This document shows, in pieces, positions 55,343 through 64,000 of a stretch of DNA of 64,000 nucleotides. Both the position numbers and the translations under genes were made by a program. The notes under the pieces were generated by a model, which made no database searches, was not told the origin of the DNA, and was given only the letters and a program-made list of their open reading frames with translations. The stretch lies in contig JAPDRO010000010.1 in NCBI GenBank assembly GCA_030247885.1, positions 1,054,001-1,118,000 of the forward strand, given 5' to 3'. Numbering within the stretch: position 1 is the stretch's first letter; each line of letters opens with the position of its first letter. The stretch is from Taxawa tesnikishii (nom. ined.) (Eukaryota > Ascomycota > Dothideomycetes > Dothideales).

Positions 55343-58300
55343 ACGTAAACCGCGGGGTAGTAAACTAGGTAGGGTAGTAAACTACTAAAACACGACCCTC
55401 CGATCTTTCAACTTTGCTACTACCCGTCATAAATGCTTCTATAACTAGTAAACTAGTCTATACTAAAGCTAATATTTAAAATGTACTTAATACCTTAAAA
55501 GAAAAGTAATACCCTTTTATTTATAAGGCTACTAGTATATATAATATTTCTTATAGTACTCTACGTAATTATATAGTTATATAAACTATATATAATAGCG
55601 TGTAAATTATAATAAATTCTTTTAAATACGGAAGAGAAGATATTAGTTTAATAAATTATATATCTTACGTATATTAACTTCTTTACTTTACTTACTTTAA
55701 TAATATAAATAATTAAAGAAATTTAACGTAAATATATATAGTTATTAAAGACTTTATAACCTTTTCTTTAACTAATTAGTAAGAAGTTACTCGACTACTT
55801 TAAAACTTATTATCTTAAGATTATAAGTATTTAAACTTATTAAATTAAAAGTATATACTTTAATATTATAAGTTATAATACTATAAAGAAGTAATTTAAT
55901 ATAGTAATAAAACTATTTATATAATATAACTATCCTTTAAAGTACGTTTATAATATAAATAAGTTAAACTTTATTATTAAAGTAAGTTAATTATTAAGAA
56001 CTTTAATTAATATATAATATATTATATTATCGAGTAGTTTATTATTACTAAGTAGTCTACTCTTACTAATATCGCGACTATTATAAACTATTACTTTTAT
56101 ATTATAATATTATATAAAAATATACTTTAGTTTATAGTATTATTTAAAAGTATTTCTATTATTTAGATTTACTATTTTTATAGTATAAGTACGCGTATTA
56201 TAATTAGTCTTACTATAATATTTATAGTACTTTTACGTACGTACTTTCTTCGTAGACTATTTAGTACTCTTATTATTACTATTATTCTTATTAACTATTA
56301 AATTCTATATATTACTTACTATAAGACTTTCTTCTATTTAAATATACTTTCTTTTATAACTATATTACTTTATTAACGCCTTAATTAACTTCTAAAGACT
56401 TACGATTTCCCTTATTTATAACTCTAATTTATAACTTATAATAGTTATACCTTTAATAAGTAAATTTATAGCTTATAAAAGAAGTAAAATAAGTAAATTT
56501 TTATATAGTTATATACGCTTATAAACTAGCGTTATTTACGCCTTTATTTCCTTTAAATTAACTAGTATTTTAGACTCCTACGAGGTAACTTTTAATAGTA
56601 TAAGTATCGGCGTATAAAGTATTATATTAAGCTTTAATAATACTTACTCTAAGTTATAAGAAACTAATTTAGCGCCTTTAAAGTTTACTTAAATATTATC
56701 CTTTATAATTACCTTATCGAAAGTAATATAAAAGGCTAGTAAGAAAGCTTCTTTTTAACTTACGTAATAAAGTACTATAACTAGCTATTAATCTCTATAT
56801 TATATACTTACTTTAAGGGGTAAAATAACTTATATTAAGTAGTTATAATAAGTATAATAAGTATAAAAGTATATAAAGAATAATAATCTTTTATTCTTTA
56901 TAATAGTTATAAAAGTCGTAACTATTATAACTCTTATAGTTATTTATAATTAGTAAGTAATATATACTTACTTAACGCACCTTTATATATACGTTAAAGT
57001 ACTTTAATTACCTTAAAGTAAGTTTATTTATCGTCTAGTTATTAGCGCTAGTCTTAATTACTTAATTGCGAAGTAAGTCTATATATTAGCTTAATATAAG
57101 AACCTTACTACTAAAGATAATAAAGAGTAAGATAACTTACTTAATAGCGTAAATACTTTAGATAATTATAACTTACTTTTAGTTACTTAGTTATACCTTT
57201 TTAAAATTACTTTATTTCTTAGAGCTTATAAAGACTATTTAAGCGTTAATTATACTTATTATAAAGCCTATCTTATTAAAGTTATATATATTTTTATTTG
57301 AGATATTATACTTTTTCTTTGTCTTTTTAACTAACTTAAACTAAAGTATTATAACGCGTATATCTTTATTTAAGACTTACTAATAATTATATAAATAACT
57401 ACGTTAAAGCTTAACTTTCTTAGTATATATTTTAAACCTATTTACTTAGTACTTATTAATAGGCTCTTAACTACGCGTAGTAAGTAAATTATTTACTATC
57501 TTTTTATTATAGTCTTTATAGCGCTTATTTCTTATAAGTCTAACTTAAATATACGTACTACTATTATCTCTTCCTTTATCTTTTATAACTTCTTTAAGTT
57601 AGACTTATAGTTACGTTATATAAGCTTTTTATCGCGTCGTTATTTTAGAGTTATTTAAGGGACGTTAAATACTTTAAACGCGTATCTTTAACTATTAAAA
57701 GGAGTTACTTAAGTAGCTTAATAATAAGGTATAATATACCTTTATTATAAGTTAATTATACGTTACGTTATAAAGGTATTATTATAATAGTTTATAATAG
57801 TCGCGATATTAGTAAGGGCAAACTACTTAGTAATAATAAATTACTTAGTAATAAAATACGTTAGTTAATAATTTAATAGTTTACTTTTTTACTTAACTTA
57901 CTTTTTTATAGTTTACGTTAATTTTAAATATAACTTTACTTTCTTAAACTTATTTAAAGTCTAGTTATAATACTTTATAGTTTTAACTATAAGTTTATTT
58001 CTTTATACGTATTATATTTATATTTACTTTAATATTAAAGCTTAATATAGTCGCGCTTATTAAAAGAAGAGTTATATATTTATATAGTTATAAAGGGCTA
58101 AATTAATAAGTATATTTTAAGTTATATAATATTAAGTAGTAATAGTAATATAAACTATAAAGTAATTAACTAAGTAAAAAAGCTAACTATTAAATTACTA
58201 CTTCTTTTACTTTAGTTAATATAAACTATAAGATAATAAACTAAGTAAAGTAATAAAATACTTAAATATAACTCTTTTAACTTTAATTACTATTTATATA

Positions 58301-59190
58301 TTATAATAATATAATTAAAGTTTAAGTTACTACTATAACTTTTACTTCTTCTTTTTATTACTCTTAATTATCTTCTTAATTAGGCGCTTATATAACTATC
58401 TACGCGACTTTATAGTTAATAATTAAGGGTAATATAATAACTTTAGTAATACTTATATATTAGATTATTATTATTTACTTTCCTTAGCTTTTAACTTACT
58501 TTTAACTAAATACTTTATATATATTAATTAAAGCTCTTAATAACTAACTTACTTTAATTATAAAGTTAAACTTATTTATATTATAGACGCGCTTTAGAAG
58601 ATAATTATATTTTATAAAAGGTCTATTATTACGTTAAACTATTTCTTTATAACGTTATAACTTATTACGTTAAAGTACGCGCTATTAATTTAGTAAGTCT
58701 AAATACTTATAATCTTAAGATAATAAGTTTTAAAGCGATCGAGCTAGTTTAGGCTAATTATTCGAGGGAGTTATTGCGGGCTCTTTAAAAGCTAAACGTA
58801 GGCGCGTTAGACTTTCTTAGCTATTTATAGTACTAACGCTAGCAAAGTAGGGAATCTAGTACGCGTAAGACGTGTAATCTATCGAACTAACGTCTTGTCT
58901 TTTACGTTTAAAGGGACCTACTCTGTTTTATACGCTATAGCGCGCGAAGTTCGTCTAGCTATCCGATTCTATAGAGTAGTAAACGGGACCTTGAACGCGA
59001 GAGTAGCCTTGCGAATAGACGTATATTCCTTTCTTTTAAGGCGGAGATAGCGTCTTGTATATCGGCTTCCGTATACGCTTTTTTGCTAAGTGTAGAAGTA
59101 CTTATAGTGGGTAACAGTAACGGTATAACTTTACAGGTCGCGTTTTGGTGATCGACTACCCCGGGTGATCGACTTCCCTGTGGATTACAT
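55343..59190. mobile_element. A/T-converted pogo composite (3,848 bp) with two inward-pointing transposase heads
   Basis: The block is flanked by TA (55341-55342 and 59191-59192) and has pogo-type ends at both borders (ACGTAAACC plus two 17 bp motifs at left; a degraded match at right). From the left, bases 55343-56190 align with the 5' half of the 2064 transposase gene on the plus strand. From the right, 59190 back to about 58330 aligns with the same 5' half on the minus strand. C and G are almost all replaced by T and A, as RIP does in ascomycetes; only the outer 430 bases at the right are milder. The middle (about 56190-58330) could not be assigned by eye. It is completely non-coding now. 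Confidence 0.85.
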
Positions 59191-59216
59191 TATAGTACTG
59201 TCTATCGCAATGAGTG

Positions 59217-60493
59217 CTATCCTACTGACGTGCCAACATAGAGAGTTTCCTGTAGGCTTCCAAATCCGTTAAAGGATGTCCGGGAGCACATTGAATAAGC
59301 GCCCATGTCTTCGAAGAACAGCCAGTCACCGGGCTGAACTTCTGGTCCCAGGATATCACATCCGCTGCTGATACAGTCGACACTGTCACAGGTTGGTCCC
59401 CACAAAGAATACTCCTTAGGGCTATCGCTATTGACTTTTGTACACTGCTGTCCAGGAAAGAAGTCGGCTCCATGACATAGAATTTGCGGCCGTGTCCTTA
59501 ATCGACCAAACGCGGCTTCTCCGAAGTTGCCAAAGACACCGTCATTGAGGTAGAGCATCTTGCAAGCCCGCTGCGAGTCCTCTGCTGATGAGTGACTCCG
59601 CACGCCCTTTACGTTGCATGCAAGAGTATACGCGCCTTTAGCAAAGTATCGGCCAGGCTCAGCAATGTAACGTACGTCGAGATCGCGGAACCAGTATGCA
59701 AGCTGTTCTGATAGTGCTTTTGCGACGGCGTGGAAGGACTGCTCCTGGAAGCCGCCACCCAAATCCAGTATGGACATCTCATGTCCCAACTTTCGTGCAT
59801 AGTCGAATATTCGTCTTGCATCTTCGATCACTGCTCCATATGCAGCAGGATCAGATGCGCCGCTGCCGACGTGGAACGATACTCCACAGATTCTCAAGCC
59901 CAGATGGGTGGCCGTTTGCACGAGCACCATGCCTTCTTCAAGTGTGGCTCCAAACTTTTCACTCAACGAGGATAGCGCCGACGGATCTTGCGCCTTGAGC
60001 CTAAGAAACAGCTCGCCTTCCGGACAAGTGGCCTTTATCTTCTCAAGTTCTGAAGCATTGTCAAAGGTCATCTGACGGACTCCAATCTCTTGCGCATGCC
60101 TTAGACACGTCTTGCTCTTGACTGTGTGTGCAAGTATAACGCGTGAAGCTTTCACCCCCATTCCGCGTACCAGGTCCATTTCCTCTCTAGAAGCGCAATC
60201 GAAGCCGGTACCCAGCGCTGCCAGTTGCCTCAATAACATGAGGTCCGGATTGCACTTGACAGCTGTGCCATTCCTTCGTTAGCAGGCATAGCCCAGTGGA
60301 GTAGCGGACACGTCACATTGTACTTACCGTAATAGGGACGAATGTGAGGCAGCGCTTCAATCCATCTGTTGTATTGCCGCGTAACATAGTCGAGATCGCA
60401 GACAAAAAATGGTAGCTCATCATCTGCCTCCCTAACGACTGCACACGCTGCTGAAGTGCAGACTGGAGGGTCTGTGTGCGACGTTGCTGATCG
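59217..60493 (-). CDS. Ornithine-decarboxylase-like PLP enzyme (group IV fold)
   Basis: ODC makes putrescine from ornithine; relatives decarboxylate other diamino acids. Two exons fit: up to 60328, and 60262-59217, with a 65-base intron. They join PHIRPYYAVKCNPD, which holds the PLP Lys. Further motifs are GTGFDCASREE, SFHVGSGA, LDLGGGF, the phosphate-binding EPGRYF, the loop GPTCDSVDCI with the catalytic Cys-Asp, and the tail GAYSMCSRTSFNGF. In common ODCs the loop reads CDGLDRI, so SVDCI is unusual and may alter substrate. The open frame begins at 60493 without ATG before HTDPPVCTS; an upstream exon is probable and not resolved. The stop lies 27 bases from the transposon edge. It is divergent from MFS-2. 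Confidence 0.9.
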
Positions 60494-61449
60494 TCAAGAA
60501 GCATAGACGGCATAGTGTAGAGAAGACTATCTCATGTACTCTTGTTCCGAGCAATAGGCTTGACAAGCAAGTAAAGCGGAAGCGTGTTCTGTTACCTTGG
60601 AGAACATAACAACTTACATAGAGCCTAATCATGAAACTCAACTACCCTCGATCGCAAAGTAGGGAACAATCCACTGACGTGTAAACACATCAAGAGGCGC
60701 TTTCAATTACGTAGCTAATATGTTGAGGCTCTAGCAATCATTCAGCCAACAGAGTAGAAGACTTGATTTGACTAGTTTCTCGCGACTTGCGAAGCTCCAC
60801 CCCTAGTTCATCGTTTGTTGCATTAGAGTTGCATTAGTTCCATTTTTAGTCCCTGATCAAAAAGTGGGTACAGATCCCCTTGATCCCCAGATCAGGTCAG
60901 ATATGCCGCAACTGCATCACCCGCATACTAGCAGTAACTGCACCTATGTAATTCCAGTTTAGCGCTGTAGTTGCTCCAACGTAATCGAGAGGGTAGTAGA
61001 CCAGACTGGAAAGTGGATCAGTTAACCCATATAGGCAGCTAGAAGCCCAACGAGTCGTTGGGCTAGCCCTAGAAAAAGGTCACACTAAACTATATTTAGG
61101 TAGATGATCCACTTTCCCGTCTGATCCACTACCCCGTTGAGTACGTTATCTTTTTCCTTTGTTTTCCTGCGAATTACTCAGATCGAATCTGGGCAGAGTC
61201 AGCCTTAAAAATAAAGATTGGAGCTCCACAAAACAGCGAAGACATACCAATTACGCAATGCATCGCTTGCTAAGAAGGCAAGCGGTTGCCCGTCGACTTA
61301 CCCATCCCAAATCCGCTAGCCAACTATTCTCAGTCACCTGCACTGTAATCGTCTTTGACCTACTTATTGTTTCTAGATAACAAGACTCAGGTAGCTCGCG
61401 GCTTGCTTGGTGCATCCAGATCTAGACCATCCTATATTACCTACTTACT
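60494..61449. promoter_or_regulatory. Shared promoter region of the ODC-like gene and MFS-2
   Basis: About 950 bases between divergent genes, holding MITE 4 and possibly the unresolved first exon of the ODC-like gene. A GTAAGT lies on the minus strand near 60618. No known regulator site could be named. Confidence 0.45.
60979..61146. mobile_element. Pogo-derived MITE 4, most diverged
   Basis: 168 bp. TA lies at 61147-61148; the left side now reads CA. The ends are ACGTAATCG or ACGTACTCA plus two 17 bp-spaced motifs (AGGGTAGTAGACCAGAC and TGGAAAGTGGATCAG). Left and right ends pair imperfectly, so it is older than MITEs 1-3. Confidence 0.85.
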
Positions 61450-63207
61450 ATGGCCCTGACGTTGGACAAAAACGACGATGACACCAGTGTTCAGGACCAG
61501 CTCAGGAACCATGGGTTGGCACTCAGCGAGAAGGGCACTGTAGCATGGTTGCTTCCACACAAAGAATATCCGCGATACTGGTCGAGTCGACCGAAGACTT
61601 ATAACGCATGTTACATTCTGTTTGCCGAAGCTTTTGGGTAGGTTATCAATCTTTGCGGCAATACAACACTGCGTGAACAACATCGGCACAAAATGTATCA
61701 GAGGTATATTAGCTAACAAAGGATCAGGTCGGCCATGGCTACCGCTGGGAGTGCTGCAGCCGAGCAATACATCACAGAGACCGGGACCAACGAAACACTT
61801 GCGTACTTTGCGTTCACGGCCATGTAAGTGGCTATTGACAGCGCAACACGGTATCAAACTAAGATCGGGCCATTATCACAGGAATTTGCTCGGACAAGCC
61901 GCGAACGCAATCGTCTTTCCTCCACTGAGCGAGTCATTTGGCCGCAAACAACAGTTCGTCTGGGGAGGTCTTGGTTTTGCCGTCTCATTGGGTCTTACTG
62001 TAGTACCGACCTTTACAATGGTGTTCGTGGGCAGGTTCTTGACAGGTTTCACCGGCGGCATTCCCGCTTCTATAGCACCTGGTGCTTTTGAGGACATCTA
62101 TTCCTCGGAAGCACAAGTGTGGGCACTCTTCGCGTGGGCAACTTTGTCGAATGTCGGTCTTGTGTTAGGTCCGATCATCTCAAGCTACATTGTAGCAACG
62201 CTCGGTTGGTCAGTCCGAAGTCACTACTGTAGGTTGTTACCGCATCTCACTGACATTTAAGCTGGGTTAGGCGCTGGGTGTTTTACATCGCCACCACGAT
62301 CGGCTTCGCTGGCTTTGGTGGTTCCCTCTTCATGAAAGAGAGTCGACCAAACTTGCTTTTGAAACGTAAGATCGACACCATCCACAACACTATCGGTGTT
62401 GAATCTGTGCCATTCCATAACCCGGACCATTTCCCGTCATGGAAGGAATACTTCAAAGAGGCGCTCCTGCGGCCGGCGAAGTTACTCCTAACCGAACCTA
62501 TTGTGATGATGTGCTCGGCTCTCCACGGCATAGCTTTCGGCCTCATCTACGGTCTGACAGAGGCGCTTTCGGTCGTATATTCACAGCTGGGCTTCTCAGA
62601 GACGGCAACCTCGCTTGCGTTCATTCCGGTCTTGGTCGGGGTGCTCATTTCCGTAGTGTTTCGTCTTTACGACCATTCTTACATCAAGAAAGCAAAAGCG
62701 CAGCATCGAGAGATCCACCCGGAAACAAAGATACGAACGTTTGCAGTCTCCGCGCCTCTGCTAGGAGCAGGTCTGTGGCTCTTTGGTTGGACCATTCCGC
62801 CTTTGGTCAGCGGCGTACCCTGGATAGTCTCTATGCTTGGCCTTGTCCTGGTTGGGACAGCTGCTAACGATTTCGACACAGTCCTGGCTGGATACCTCAC
62901 CGACAGCTACATGTCGTACGCAGCATCCGGCTTTGCGGCGCTCGCATTCACGCGCTCCATAGTTTCTGCCGGATTCTCGCTCTTCTCTAGACCCATGTTT
63001 TCGAACCTGGGTTCCAACGTTGCGGTTTCGATCTTAGCTGCTATCGCGACAGTCTTCTGCTTGTCTCCTGTGCTACTGCTCGGGTATGGCCCGCAACTGC
63101 GTGCAAAGAGTCCGTTTGCGCGGTACTCTTTAGACATTTCTCAGGCTAACACGCTGAGCAAGGACAGCATCACCGGACAGTCTGAGACGGAAACCGCTAT
63201 GGCATAG
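61450..63207 (+). CDS. MFS transporter, DHA1-like (MFS-2)
   Basis: Four exons fit without lesion: 61450-61637, 61728-61823, 61882-62208 and 62271-63207, giving 515 residues. The N-terminus has PRYWSSRPKTYNA, the equivalent of NWS..RKTYD in MFS-1. PPLSESFGRKQQFVW is the loop signature, then VGRFLTGFTGGIP, and RWVFYIATTIGFAG opens the next helix, with KESRPNLLLKRK in the central loop. About twelve hydrophobic segments are visible. The C-terminus ends QSETETAMA. It is a paralogue of MFS-1: the AT-G and TG-G split codons before and after the SESFGR exon match. Together with the divergent ODC-like gene this suggests export of an amine or amino-acid-derived product; substrate is unproven. Confidence 0.92.
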
Positions 63208-63406
63208 TGCAAACAAGTAGTCAATACCCACGATGCGAATAAGAGTAAACAGCTTCGACGGGGTACGGTTGTACGTTTGAAGTTTCTAGTCTTCTCAGCA
63301 ATGTTTCCGGAATCATTGGTATCCACTAGGTCGATTTCACCGATGCTCCAAGGGCACCTAGTTCTATTGCTATGACGTCATCCGCGGGGAAGCCTTATGC
63401 TCCTCC

Positions 63407-63740
63407 TCACCCCCTCACTCGACGCCGTCGTTCGGAGTAGCAAAGGGTGCAGGATTCACAGCATACAGGCACTTCTAGGTCTAATGTAGTGCACGACAAA
63501 GGCGCCTGCGTAGCTGCTGCATGCTCCGCGAAGCTGTCGCCGTACCGCTTGCTTGTCTTGATAAAGCTGCACGTAGCGACAAGATCTGGATTCCAGGACC
63601 CAGGCGTTTGATCACTGCTATCACGTATTCGGGGCTTTGGCAGCTTGCTAAGCGCTGTTATAGGGCTTGAAGGCATAAAGCCTACGCCTCTCCATCCGCC
63701 GTCCTGCAGCTTCACATAGCGACCGTCACGCCTGTTCTAG
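63407..63740 (-). pseudogene. Unnamed dispersed gene family, copy D (fragment)
   Basis: The minus strand reads KLQDGGWRGVGFMPSS and WNPDLVATCSFIKTSKRYGD, then HAAATQAPL. The NPDLV.AC or TCSF block corresponds to copy B at 44580. Confidence 0.45.
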
Positions 63741-63856
63741 ATTGTTGCGCTTCGGTTCTTATCAATACCGTCTTGGCACAGCCAATGCGCGGATCCACCC
63801 AATGCGCGGTGGACATCAAGCACCCCAAACTTCAACACCACATCAACTCCGCCAAC

Positions 63857-63979
63857 ATGAGCTCAATTGAGGATGCGCTTGCAGAAATAGAATCGCTGAA
63901 GCCTGGAGAATCTCCCAACTACACTAGAATAGCTAACAAGCACGGTGTTGTGCGTTCTACGTTAACGCGAAGGCACTAA
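63857..63979 (+). mobile_element. Start of a Fot/pogo-type transposase, interrupted
   Basis: From ATG 63857 the 40-residue frame reads MSSIEDALAEIESLKPGESP and NYTRIANKHGVVRSTLTRRH, a psq-type helix-turn-helix resembling the start of the 12455 transposase. A TAA at 63977-63979 stops it and the window ends 21 bases later, so the rest cannot be judged. It belongs to a different subfamily from the pogo copies above. Confidence 0.65.
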
Positions 63980-64000
63980 GCTACTACGACGTCGCGTACG

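Noticed and set aside
1-64000. CRISPR arrays, bacterial operons, rRNA genes
   Set aside because: No regularly spaced direct repeats, ribosome-binding sites or rRNA signatures; the introns and gene families are fungal.

Overview
The window looks like nuclear DNA of a filamentous ascomycete, most probably a dothideomycete. Genes carry short GT-AG introns of about 49-101 bases. Several protein families are typical of that group: a group II G-alpha subunit, fungal PD-(D/E)XK-like proteins and SRPK-like kinases. Pogo/Fot-type DNA transposons are common, and there is a very A+T-rich block of the kind left by RIP (repeat-induced point mutation). The species cannot be named from sequence alone. Much of the window reads as a repeat-rich accessory compartment: single well-kept genes stand among gene relics, dispersed repeats and transposon pieces.

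Layout. 1-5 kb: a pogo copy (1978-3640) meets the tail of a second, inverted copy. 5.7-7 kb: an intact five-exon G-alpha gene. 7-10 kb: almost no recognisable coding sequence. 9.9-12.5 kb: a small gene whose start codon abuts a complete 2.13 kb Fot/pogo element. 12.7-15.2 kb: a head-to-head pair of near-identical six-cysteine secreted proteins, followed by a short telomere-like repeat. 15-22 kb: relics and dispersed repeats. 22-25 kb: a class III sirtuin gene split by a 166 bp MITE, with two more MITEs nearby. 25.7-43 kb: kinase-like genes (APH-type, SRPK-like, another Ser/Thr kinase), a PD-(D/E)XK-like gene, a coiled-coil gene, a winged-helix-like gene and a Cdc25-like phosphatase, mostly with one to three lesions. 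44.5-50.3 kb: two decayed nuclease-like genes of a second PD-(D/E)XK type and copies of an unnamed repeat family. 51.5-63.2 kb: a possible metabolic cluster.

The cluster is the most coherent functional unit. It has two divergent pairs, each an MFS transporter with a PLP enzyme: MFS-1(-)/threonine-aldolase-like(+) and ornithine-decarboxylase-like(-)/MFS-2(+). The transporters are paralogues that share intron positions and phases. Between the pairs lies a 3.85 kb A/T-converted pogo composite, and a MITE sits in the ODC/MFS-2 promoter region. A pathway with amino-acid or amine chemistry plus export is inferred, not shown.

The pogo-related elements and MITEs share one end design: a 9 bp tip followed by two tandem 17 bp motifs. 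This holds across several diverged subfamilies and also in the unrelated-looking Fot element at 10.4-12.5 kb.
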